Shown: one piece after another, positions 23,714 to 31,440 of the stretch | Layout: each line of letters begins with the position of its first letter | Numbering within the stretch: the stretch's first letter is position 1 | Assembly (NCBI GenBank): GCA_016281015.1 | Contig: JAEEHS010000010.1 | Location: forward strand, 1 to 34,351 | From: Bacteroidales bacterium | Lineage (GTDB): Bacteria > Bacteroidota > Bacteroidia > Bacteroidales > UBA932 | Direction of reading: 5' to 3' | DNA length: 34,351 nt | The notes under the pieces: model-generated | The model's database searches: none | What the model was told of the DNA's origin: nothing | The model's input: only the letters and a program-made list of their open reading frames with translations | Position numbers and translations under genes: made by a program

Positions 23714-25852
23714 ATGAAAGAAATCTATATCAAGCAGATTGCCCGGACCCTCGGTGTCCACGCCTGGCAGGTGGAAAACTGCGCGGAGCTTTTCGCAGAA
23801 GGTTGCACGATTCCCTTTATCAGCCGCTACCGCAAAGAACGCACCGGCGGCCTGAACGACATCGATGTTGCCGAGATCAAGCACTGGACGGAGGTCTTCG
23901 CCGAGATGGAAAAGCGGAAAGAGACGATTCTCGGGACCATCGCCGAGCAGGATAAACTGACGCCCGAACTCCGGGATAAAATCGAGAACTGCTTGAGCAG
24001 TACGGAGTTGGAAGACCTGTATCTCCCGTATCGCCCGAAACGGAAGACCCGCGCGAGTGTTGCCATCGCCAAGGGCCTGGAGCCGCTTGCGGACCTGCTC
24101 TGGAGCGGCAAGAGCCGTCAGCCGGAAAAAGATGCCGAAAAATACGTCCGGGGGGAAGTCGCCTCGGTGGAGGAGGCCCTCGCCGGAGCCCGGGATATCA
24201 TCGCCGAACGGCTCAGCGAAACGGCTGCCGTCCGGGAGAACCTCCGCGGCATTTTCCGTACGAGACGGATTTGTTCCAAGGTAACGAAAGCCGGGAAAGA
24301 GAGCCCGGAAGGGGCGAAATACCGCAGCTATTTCAACTCTTCCCATCCCATTGCCAAGATTCCTTCCTACAACCTCCTGGCCCTGCTCAGGGCCGAGAAT
24401 GAGGGCTTCCTGAAACTGGACCTCGATGCGGACCCCGAGAAATGCGGCAACAAAATCTACTATGACTACTGCCAGGCCCAGGGTTATCCCGCTCCGGAAA
24501 GCGGGCGGGAGATCCGCCTTGCCGTGGACGACGCCTATAAGCGCCTGCTGGAACCGTCCATCACGAACGAAGTCCTGAAAGAGGCCAAGCAGAAGGCCGA
24601 TGTGGATTCCATCCGGGTATTCGGGGAGAACCTGCGGCAACTCCTGTTGGCCGCTCCGGTCGGCGGGAAGCGCACCCTGGCCATCGATCCGGGCTTCCGG
24701 ACGGGCTGCAAGGTGGTCTGCCTGGATGAGCATGGAAACCTGCTGCAACATACGGTCATCTTTCCCCATCCGCCCGCCGCTCGGAAGATCGAGGCCATCA
24801 CGACCGTCGCAGAACTCGTGGAGCAATATCGGATTGAGGTCATTGCTATCGGAAGCGGCACCGCCGGCCGGGAAACGGAGGACTTTGTCCGCCGTGTCGG
24901 CCTTCCCGAAAGCGTCCGTATCTTCTCGGTCAGCGAAGACGGCGCTTCGGTTTATTCCGCCTCAGACGTGGGTAGGGAAGAGTTCCCGGTGGAGGACGTG
25001 ACCGTCCGCGGCGCCGTATCGATCGGCCGCCGCCTGATGGACCCGCTCGCGGAACTGGTGAAGATCGACCCCAAGTCGCTCGGCATCGGCCAGTACCAGC
25101 ACGACGTGGACCAGGCCCTGCTGAAAGAAAAGCTGGACAATACGGTGGAAAGCTGCGTCAATGCCGTCGGGGTCCAGCTCAATACGGCGAGTCCTTATCT
25201 GCTGCAATACGTCTCCGGCATCGGACCCGCCCTGTCGAGGTCCATTGTGGATTATCGCAGCGCCCATGGCGCCTTCCGGAACCGGCGGGACCTTCTCAAG
25301 GTACCGCGCCTCGGCGAGAAGGCTTTCCAGCAGTGTGCGGGCTTCCTGAGGATCCATGGCGCCGCCAATCCGCTGGACGACTCCGCCGTCCATCCGGAAG
25401 CCTATCCGCTCGTGGAACGGATGGCCCGGGACCTCGGTGTTACGCTCAAGGAGCTGGTCGGCAACGCCGAACTCTGCCGGAAGATCAAGGCCCAGGATTA
25501 TGTGGGCGGCGAAATCGGCCTTCCGACCGTCAACGACATTCTCCAGGAGCTCGCCAAACCCGGTCGGGACCCGCGCGCCGAGGTGGAGGAATTCGCCTTT
25601 GCCGATCACATCCATGAAATCGACGACCTGAAAGTCGGGGAAGAGCTGCCCGGCATCGTCACGAACCTGACCTCCTTCGGCGCTTTCGTCGACATCGGTC
25701 TCCATGACAATGGGCTCATTCACGCCTCCCAGATGGGCGTTCGCGGCATGGCGGACCCGTCCAAGGTGCTGAAACTCCATCAGAAAGTGCGCGTGAGCGT
25801 CCTCTCCGTAGACCTGGAGCGCGGCCGCATCGGCCTTAGGCTGGTGAAATAG
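23714..25852 (+). CDS. tex: Tex family transcription accessory / RNA-binding protein
   Basis: 712 residues from ATG 23714; a TTG two codons earlier is less likely. The order of domains is that of Tex: helical N-terminus with EGCTIPFISRYRKERTGGL near 28-48, YqgF/RNase H-like domain with LAIDPGFRTGCK near residue 322, helix-hairpin-helix repeats (ISGIGPALSRSIVDYR and VPRLGEKAFQQCAGFL), and a C-terminal S1 domain with VTNLTSFGAFVDIGLHDNGL near 650-670. Tex is a cytosolic nucleic-acid-binding protein linked to transcription and RNA quality control. Full length. It ends 4 nt before the convergent GT2 gene. Confidence 0.95.
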   Translation: MKEIYIKQIARTLGVHAWQVENCAELFAEGCTIPFISRYRKERTGGLNDIDVAEIKHWTEVFAEMEKRKETILGTIAEQDKLTPELRDKIENCLSSTELEDLYLPYRPKRKTRASVAIAKGLEPLADLLWSGKSRQPEKDAEKYVRGEVASVEEALAGARDIIAERLSETAAVRENLRGIFRTRRICSKVTKAGKESPEGAKYRSYFNSSHPIAKIPSYNLLALLRAENEGFLKLDLDADPEKCGNKIYYDYCQAQGYPAPESGREIRLAVDDAYKRLLEPSITNEVLKEAKQKADVDSIRVFGENLRQLLLAAPVGGKRTLAIDPGFRTGCKVVCLDEHGNLLQHTVIFPHPPAARKIEAITTVAELVEQYRIEVIAIGSGTAGRETEDFVRRVGLPESVRIFSVSEDGASVYSASDVGREEFPVEDVTVRGAVSIGRRLMDPLAELVKIDPKSLGIGQYQHDVDQALLKEKLDNTVESCVNAVGVQLNTASPYLLQYVSGIGPALSRSIVDYRSAHGAFRNRRDLLKVPRLGEKAFQQCAGFLRIHGAANPLDDSAVHPEAYPLVERMARDLGVTLKELVGNAELCRKIKAQDYVGGEIGLPTVNDILQELAKPGRDPRAEVEEFAFADHIHEIDDLKVGEELPGIVTNLTSFGAFVDIGLHDNGLIHASQMGVRGMADPSKVLKLHQKVRVSVLSVDLERGRIGLRLVK

Positions 25853-25856
25853 CGGA

Positions 25857-26585
25857 TCAGCCCTCCACTCTTTTGAATTTCCGGAAGCGGAGGCGGATGA
25901 CGCCCCAGAAGGCTTCGCCGAAGATGCCGCTGGACATCTTGGAGGTGCCTTTCTGGCGGTTGACAAAGATGATGGGCACTTCCTTCACCCGGAAACCCAG
26001 GCGGTAGGCGGTGTATTTCATCTCGATTTGGAAGCCATAGCCTTTCATCCTGACCCCGTCGAGGTCCATAGTCTCCAGTACGCGGCGGGAATAGCAGACA
26101 AATCCGGCGGTGGTGTCGAAGACCTTCAGGCGGAGGATGCCTCTGACATAGGCGGAAGCAAAGTAGGACATGATGATGCGGCTCATGGGCCAGTCCACGA
26201 CGCTGACGCCGTTGCAGTAGCGCGATCCGACGGCGAGGTCCGCACCGCCGTCGGTGCAGGCCAGATAGAGGCGGGTCAGATCGTCGGGATTGTGGGAAAA
26301 GTCGGCGTCCATCTCGAAGATATAGTCATATCCATGGTCCAGGGCCCATCGGAAACCGGTCAGGTAGGCTGTCCCAAGGCCCAGTTTCCCGCTGCGTTCG
26401 ATCAGATGGAGGCGCTCAGGGAATTCCGCCTGGAGTCCTTTGACGATGCCGGCGGTCCCGTCCGGGGAGCCGTCGTCGATGACCAGGACATGGAATTCTC
26501 CGTCGAGGGAAAACACTTTCCGGATAATGGCTTCGATGTTCTCCTTTTCGTTGTACGTCGGAATGATGACTAGTTTCTTGTCCAT
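25857..26585 (-). CDS. GT2 glycosyltransferase, polyprenol-phosphate mannose synthase type
   Basis: 242 residues. GT-A motifs: VIIPTYNEKENI at the start, LVIDDGSPDGT near 34-44, and the metal-binding DADFSHNP near 96-103. The region VVDWPMSRIIMSYFASAYVRGIL and the tail match the DPM1 class, which transfers mannose (or glucose) from a nucleotide sugar to polyprenyl phosphate at the cytosolic face of the membrane. No C-terminal membrane helices are present, as in the soluble DPM1 type. The lipid-linked sugar may feed protein O-glycosylation, which is known in Bacteroides; that link is inference. It starts 2 nt after the S41 protease stop, so the two share a transcript. Confidence 0.9.
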   Translation of the reverse strand: MDKKLVIIPTYNEKENIEAIIRKVFSLDGEFHVLVIDDGSPDGTAGIVKGLQAEFPERLHLIERSGKLGLGTAYLTGFRWALDHGYDYIFEMDADFSHNPDDLTRLYLACTDGGADLAVGSRYCNGVSVVDWPMSRIIMSYFASAYVRGILRLKVFDTTAGFVCYSRRVLETMDLDGVRMKGYGFQIEMKYTAYRLGFRVKEVPIIFVNRQKGTSKMSSGIFGEAFWGVIRLRFRKFKRVEG

Positions 26586-26587
26586 AT

Positions 26588-29500
26588 CTATCTGCTGACT
26601 TCATTCAACATTTCTTTGACGGCGGCTTCGAGCTGGAGGTCACGGCCTTCAAGGACCGAGGCGGGGTCGTTGTAGACCAGGATGTCCGGCTCGAGCTGGA
26701 AATTCTCGATGTAGCGGCCGTCCTTGACGCCCCAGTTGCCGACCTGCGGGATGCCGAAGATAATCTGCGGGTTGATCTGGGTCTCCCACCAGACCGCCGT
26801 CATGGTGCCGGGTACGGGAGCGCCGATGAGTTTCCCCAGGCCGAGGGCCCGGTAGGCATAGGGGAAGCCGCAGGCGTCCGAATAGTTGTCTTCGCACACC
26901 AGCACGCAGGAAGGTTTGGTCCATTTGTTAAAGGGTTCATGGCCAATGTATTGGCCTCTTGGCGTGAAGAGGCAGTACTCCTTGCCGCCGAGGAAGGTCA
27001 CGAGGTCGTCATGGAGCCAGCCGCCGCCGTTGTGGCGCGTGTCTACGATCAGCGCCTCGCAGTTGCGGTAGCGGCCGAGGGCCTTGGAATAGACTTCCCG
27101 GAAACTGGGAGAATTCATCCCGCGGACATGGACATACCCGATCTTGCCGCCGGAAAGTTTTTCGACCATCTCCTCCCGCTGGCGGACCCAACGGCGGTAC
27201 ATCAGGTCGGCCTCCGATGCGGCAGGGGTGACAATCAGCTGACGGGTTTTTCCGCTGGTCTTGACCTGGAGGATGGTTTTCTTGTCGGCGCGCTCGTAAA
27301 GCAGCGTCCGCCAGTCGCTTCCAGCCTTGACGGGTGTCCCTTCGATGGACAGGATTACGTCGCCCGCCTCGATGGAGGCGTCCGCGTTGTTGAGTACGCC
27401 ACCGGGAAGGACCTCGGCAATCTTGAGTCCGTCACCCTTCCAGCTGAGGTCGTAGAGGACGCCGAGGTGACCGAGACGCCGGGTGACGCCCGGACGGTAG
27501 CGGCCGCCGGTATGGGATCCGTTCAGTTCGCCGAGCAGTTCGCTCAGCAGGTCCTGGAAGTCGTAGTAGTTGTTGATGTGGGGGAGGAAGCGGGCATAAT
27601 TCGTGTGGTAGTAGTCCCAGTCGGCCCCATGGAGGTCTTCGACATAGAACTTTTCCTTGACCTGTTTCCAGGCGTGCTCGAAGATGTACGCGCGTTCTTC
27701 AGCGGGTTTGAATTCGAACTCGCCGCTGAAAGAGACGTTGTCGAATTTGTCCGAGGCGAGGGTCAGCCGCTGGAGGGAGGCGCCGCTGAAAATGAAGAGG
27801 CTCTTTCCGTCCGCCGAGGGGGTGAAACGGCCGCGGACATCCTTGCGGAGTACCCGGACATCCCCTTTTTCAATATTCAGGCAGCACAGGTCGTAGCCTT
27901 TTTCCAGCTGCTGGGTGAAATACAGCTTGCCCCCGTCCGGGGTCAGGAAATGGTCCCCGACGTGGGCTGCATGCGGAGTCAGGCGGCGGAGGCGGTCATC
28001 GCGGGAGATGAGGTCCAGCACGAGTTTTTCGACCTTCTTGTCGGCGCTGTCCTTCTTCTCTTTCTTTTCGGCCTTCTCGGCGGCTTTTTCGCCGAGGAGC
28101 ATCTTCTCGATGTCTTTTTCCTCCTTGCTCCGGCCGAACTGCGTATAGGCCTTTCCATCGAAGAACATGATATAGATGTCGCTTTCCGCGCCCCAGCTGC
28201 CATGGCTCCGGTAGCCGTTCTTGTCGGACTCGAAGGTCATGGCCTTGCCGCCGAGGGCCCAGCGGAAACTCCCGTCGGAATAGCCGCTCCGGGTGAGGTT
28301 CGTCACCTGGCCGCTTTCCACCTCAATGAGTGCGATGTCTTCGTTGTTCCATCCGCCGTCTGCCTGGTAATTGCAGAGGAGATAGCGGCTGTCCGGACTC
28401 CAGGCGAAGTCCTGGTCCCCGTCCGAGTAGGAATAGTTGGCCCCTTTGAGGAGGGAACGGACCTTGCCGCCCTTGGTCGGCTGGACCACCAGTTCGGTGC
28501 GGTCGCGAAGGTAGGCGAGCCATTTTCCGTCCGGGGAGACTTCCATCTGGAAACTGGTTTCTCCTTCCGGCGAGACACGTTCTTCGCGGATGGCGGCGGC
28601 ATAGGTGAAATAGCTGTCCTCCTTTTCCGTGAGGGAGGCTTTGTAGATACTCCAGCATCCTTCCCGCTCGGCCGCGTAGAAGAGTTCCCGTCCATCTTTG
28701 GAGAAGGCGACACCTCGCTCCTGGGAGGCCGTGTTGGTGATGCGCCGGGTCGTGCTGTAGTCCACGGAGGTGACAAAGACATCGCCCCGGATCACGACGG
28801 CGACCTCTTTCCCATTCGGGGAAACGGCCATCGCCGTGGCGTTGGACAAGTTCAGTCGGGTCATCTCCCGCTCATCCTCGTCCCGGCTGAGGGTGATGGC
28901 GACCTTTCCGCCGGAGAGGGTATAGAGGTCTCCGTTCCAGGAATAGGCGACCGTGCCGTCATCGGCGACGGAAAGGAAACGCACCGGATCTTTCTCATAG
29001 GAGGTCAGCTGGACCTGCTCCTGAGGCTTCGAGACGCTGCTCCGATAGACGTTGGAGGTCTTCCCGTCCTGCTCGCTGAGGAAATAGAAGGTATCGCCGT
29101 CGGCTGCGAAGACCGGATTGCGGTCCTCGCCCGGGTAGGTGGACAGTTTGGTGAAAGTGCCGTTACGAAGGAGCCAGATGTCCCGGGTGACGGAAGAAGT
29201 ATGGTGCTTGCGGAGTGCATCCTCGTAGCCTTTGTAGTCCTCATAGAGGATGTCTCCCGCTACGTTGAAGCTCATGGCGGAGAAGGTGAGGGAGGTGAAA
29301 AGCTCGGGCGCGCCTCCCTGAAGGTCCGTCGTCCAGACCTGCCGGTCGCCCGGAAAGTCGCTGAAGCGGTCCGATGCGACCGTGGAGTCGTACCACGAGA
29401 ACCAGACCTTTCCGTCCGCAGTGACGGCGAGCGGCAGTTCGTTGCCCGGAAGCGTCGTCAGACGGCGCGGAACGCCGCCTTCCACCGAGGTGACATAAAG

Positions 29501-29788
29501 GTCCTTCGATTCTTCCCGCGTCGAGGTGAAGACAATCTGCCGGCTGTCCCGGGTCCATACCGGATCGGATTCATAGGCCGGATTCGAGGTCAGCTGGCGG
29601 GCCTCACCGCCCGTGACCGGGACGGTGTAGATGTCGCCTTTGTAGCTGAATGCCAATGTCTTACCATCTGGAGAGATCGCATTTTTACGGATCCATGACG
29701 GCGTTTCCGCCGTCAGCGTGAGGCTCACGAGCAAGGCTGCGGCAGCGGGGAGGATGTATTTCAGATGGACCATAAACTTCGTTATCAT
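26588..29788 (-). CDS. Tricorn-like S41 family protease, secreted
   Basis: 1066 residues from ATG 29788; ATG 29773 (MVHLKYIL) is also possible. A signal peptide (LPAAAALLVSLTLTA) sends it to the periplasm. Residues about 30-700 form two WD40-like beta-propellers with repeats such as ISPDGKTLAFS and VSPDGKWLAYL. Then come the C1 helical domain with the tricorn Ser758-His759 pair (ELNGSHTGG), a PDZ domain (about 775-860) and the C2 domain with the nucleophile Ser970 in EDNYSDACGF. The architecture is that of tricorn peptidase, which degrades oligopeptides through a propeller channel. An unusual run of Lys, Glu and Ala (about 554-590) lies between the propellers. It is followed after 2 nt by the GT2 gene. 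Confidence 0.92.
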   Translation of the reverse strand: MITKFMVHLKYILPAAAALLVSLTLTAETPSWIRKNAISPDGKTLAFSYKGDIYTVPVTGGEARQLTSNPAYESDPVWTRDSRQIVFTSTREESKDLYVTSVEGGVPRRLTTLPGNELPLAVTADGKVWFSWYDSTVASDRFSDFPGDRQVWTTDLQGGAPELFTSLTFSAMSFNVAGDILYEDYKGYEDALRKHHTSSVTRDIWLLRNGTFTKLSTYPGEDRNPVFAADGDTFYFLSEQDGKTSNVYRSSVSKPQEQVQLTSYEKDPVRFLSVADDGTVAYSWNGDLYTLSGGKVAITLSRDEDEREMTRLNLSNATAMAVSPNGKEVAVVIRGDVFVTSVDYSTTRRITNTASQERGVAFSKDGRELFYAAEREGCWSIYKASLTEKEDSYFTYAAAIREERVSPEGETSFQMEVSPDGKWLAYLRDRTELVVQPTKGGKVRSLLKGANYSYSDGDQDFAWSPDSRYLLCNYQADGGWNNEDIALIEVESGQVTNLTRSGYSDGSFRWALGGKAMTFESDKNGYRSHGSWGAESDIYIMFFDGKAYTQFGRSKEEKDIEKMLLGEKAAEKAEKKEKKDSADKKVEKLVLDLISRDDRLRRLTPHAAHVGDHFLTPDGGKLYFTQQLEKGYDLCCLNIEKGDVRVLRKDVRGRFTPSADGKSLFIFSGASLQRLTLASDKFDNVSFSGEFEFKPAEERAYIFEHAWKQVKEKFYVEDLHGADWDYYHTNYARFLPHINNYYDFQDLLSELLGELNGSHTGGRYRPGVTRRLGHLGVLYDLSWKGDGLKIAEVLPGGVLNNADASIEAGDVILSIEGTPVKAGSDWRTLLYERADKKTILQVKTSGKTRQLIVTPAASEADLMYRRWVRQREEMVEKLSGGKIGYVHVRGMNSPSFREVYSKALGRYRNCEALIVDTRHNGGGWLHDDLVTFLGGKEYCLFTPRGQYIGHEPFNKWTKPSCVLVCEDNYSDACGFPYAYRALGLGKLIGAPVPGTMTAVWWETQINPQIIFGIPQVGNWGVKDGRYIENFQLEPDILVYNDPASVLEGRDLQLEAAVKEMLNEVSR

Positions 29789-29801
29789 TCGAATTAAGTT
29801 C

Positions 29802-29833
29802 GAAAGATACGAAATTTTTTCTGACCCTGCAAA
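29802..29833 (-). promoter_or_regulatory. Promoter of the tricorn-protease/GT2 operon
   Basis: Minus strand: TTTG (29833-29830), a 20-nt spacer and TATCTTTC (29809-29802), one mismatch from consensus. It ends 13 nt before ATG 29788. It lies in the gap between the symporter stop and the protease start, so the protease genes need not depend on the symporter transcript. Confidence 0.7.
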
Positions 29834-29853
29834 GTCTCAGGCGTGTTCGGTCC

Positions 29854-31197
29854 TTATTTCTTTGCTTCGTACTGCTTCAATGCCGAGATGGCTTTGGGGC
29901 AGAGGATCAGGATGGAAAGGACCGTTACCCAGGCCATCAGGCCCACTCCGATATCCCCGAGCTGCCAGATGAGGTCCGCCTCCTTGATCGAGCCGAAAAC
30001 GACAGCCCCGAGCATCGCGACCTGGAAGCAGCGGATGGCGACAGTTTCGGATTTGTATTGTTTTTCCCGCATTAGATAGATGATGCCGGATTCGGCGTAG
30101 AAGTAATAGGCCATGATGGTGGTGAAGGTGAAAAAGATCATGGCGATGGAAATAAAAGCGCTTCCGAAACCGTTGAAGACCGTGTCAACGGCGCTCTGGG
30201 TATAATTTACATAATTGTTTCCGAGTTCGGGGTCATGGGCACCGTATTTCCCGGTCACAAGGATCATCAGGGCCGTTGCGGTGCAGACCAGAAGGGTGTC
30301 CACATAGACCGAAAAAGCCTGGACAAGGCCCTGGGTGGCCGGATGGGGTACATCGGCCGCGGCCGAGACAATGGCACCGGTTCCCTGGCCGGCTTCATTG
30401 GAGAAGATTCCTCTCTTTACTCCCATGGCAATGGTCGAACCGAGAAGTCCTGAGCCGACGGAGTTGATGCCGAAGGCGTTGGTGAAAATCGAGGCAAAGG
30501 CGGAGGGAACTTCTTGAATATGGAAGCAAATGACAATGATGGCGAGCAGAATATATCCGAGGGCCATGAAGGGGGTGATGACGGATGCGACGACCGCGAT
30601 TCTTCTCACTCCTCCGAAGATGACGAGGCCCAGGATCAAGGCAAGCGCTAATCCGGTCCAGAGCTTCGGCACCGGGAATGCATTCGCCATCGCGGAGGAG
30701 ACGCCGTTGGACTGGACAGTCGTCAGGAATAGTCCGCAGCCGATGATCGTGATCCAGGCAAAAAGAATTCCCAGCCATTTCTGCCCAAGCCCCTTTTCTA
30801 TGAAAGCGAAGGGACCTCCCCGGTAACCGCTCCGGTGCGGAAATCGGTATAGCTGTGCCAGCGTCGATTCGACAAAAGCCGTCGATGCCCCGAAAAAGGC
30901 TACCACCCACATCCAGAATACCGCACCCGGTCCGCCGAAAGCGATCGCGGTCGCAACGCCGACGATGTTCCCGGTACCGACTCTGCCGGAAAGGGCCAGA
31001 CAGAATGCTTCAAAGGAACTGATCCCGTTTCGGCGGTCGGCGTTTCCTCTGAACAGAAGTTTCAGCATGGTCGAAAAGCGGCGGACCTGGACAAAGCGTG
31101 TACGAAACGAAAAGTAGAGTCCGGCTCCGATCAGAAGAACGACCAGGGCCGGGTTCCACACGATTCCGTTCAGGGTATTGACAATCTTATCAAGCAT
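29854..31197 (-). CDS. Sodium:alanine/glycine symporter (AGCS family)
   Basis: Start at ATG 31197 (447 aa). A TTG 14 codons upstream would place the start before the predicted promoter box and is rejected. The protein has about eleven membrane helices and the AGCS signature region: GRVGTGNIVGVATAIAFGGP and AVFWMWVVAFFG near 70-103, followed by YRGGPFAFIEKGLG. It imports alanine or glycine with Na+ through the inner membrane. Length is typical. It lies upstream of and in the same direction as the tricorn protease gene, and amino-acid uptake would fit peptide breakdown by that protease; the functional link is inference. Confidence 0.93.
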   Translation of the reverse strand: MLDKIVNTLNGIVWNPALVVLLIGAGLYFSFRTRFVQVRRFSTMLKLLFRGNADRRNGISSFEAFCLALSGRVGTGNIVGVATAIAFGGPGAVFWMWVVAFFGASTAFVESTLAQLYRFPHRSGYRGGPFAFIEKGLGQKWLGILFAWITIIGCGLFLTTVQSNGVSSAMANAFPVPKLWTGLALALILGLVIFGGVRRIAVVASVITPFMALGYILLAIIVICFHIQEVPSAFASIFTNAFGINSVGSGLLGSTIAMGVKRGIFSNEAGQGTGAIVSAAADVPHPATQGLVQAFSVYVDTLLVCTATALMILVTGKYGAHDPELGNNYVNYTQSAVDTVFNGFGSAFISIAMIFFTFTTIMAYYFYAESGIIYLMREKQYKSETVAIRCFQVAMLGAVVFGSIKEADLIWQLGDIGVGLMAWVTVLSILILCPKAISALKQYEAKK

Positions 31198-31217
31198 TTG
31201 GGATAGATTCTTATCTG

Positions 31218-31225
31218 CAAAGATA
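31218..31225 (-). promoter_or_regulatory. -7 box of the AGCS symporter gene
   Basis: Minus-strand TATCTTTG lies 20 nt before ATG 31197. No TTTG occurs at the right distance upstream. It supports choosing ATG 31197 over the earlier TTG, which would lie outside the transcript. Confidence 0.5.
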
Positions 31226-31258
31226 GATTGTTTTTTCAAATATTTGTCGGATTTCTCT

Positions 31259-31266
31259 TATCTTTG
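31259..31266 (+). promoter_or_regulatory. -7 box before the truncated signal-peptide ORF
   Basis: TATCTTTG ends 5 nt before ATG 31272. At a 21-nt spacing upstream there is only TTTC (31234-31237). If active, it would transcribe the short ORF and perhaps the FAD oxidoreductase gene. Confidence 0.45.
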
Positions 31267-31271
31267 CCTCT

Positions 31272-31355
31272 ATGAAACGTATCACTTCTTTCTTGGCCGC
31301 GCTACTTCTGGCGGCGGGTGTCCTTTCGGCGAGGGAGTCGCTGAAGGTCGCTTAG
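31272..31355 (+). pseudogene. Remnant 5' end of a secreted-protein gene (27 codons)
   Basis: An ATG placed 5 nt after a TATCTTTG box begins a perfect signal peptide (MKRITSFLAALLLAAGVLSA). Only RESLKVA follows before TAG. Downstream frames show no continuation, and the next 85 bases are AT-rich non-coding sequence. The promoter, start and export signal thus look like those of a normal secreted protein whose body has been lost by deletion or replacement. The alternatives are a tiny exported peptide or a leader peptide for the FAD oxidoreductase gene. Confidence 0.5.
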
Positions 31356-31430
31356 TACTGCTGCTCGAGAAATGGTTAGGGGTAGTCGTTGTTTTTTTCG
31401 TCTTTATAATAGATGAGAAAGCGCTAAAAC

Positions 31431-31438
31431 TATATTTA
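31431..31438 (+). promoter_or_regulatory. Near-consensus -7 box before the FAD oxidoreductase
   Basis: TATATTTA, one base off TAnnTTTG, ends 2 nt before ATG 31441. No good -33 element was found; the upstream sequence is T-rich. Confidence 0.35.
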
Positions 31439-31440
31439 TC

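Noticed and set aside
26939..29698. Very long open frame antisense to the tricorn-like protease
   Set aside because: GC-rich Bacteroidota genes often leave the opposite strand open. The real protease has clear catalytic motifs and a promoter, and the antisense frame shows no recognisable domain.
31198..31239. TTG start extending the AGCS symporter by 14 residues
   Set aside because: The extension would lie upstream of the -7 box at 31218-31225, and AGCS proteins normally begin near MLDKIVNTLNG.
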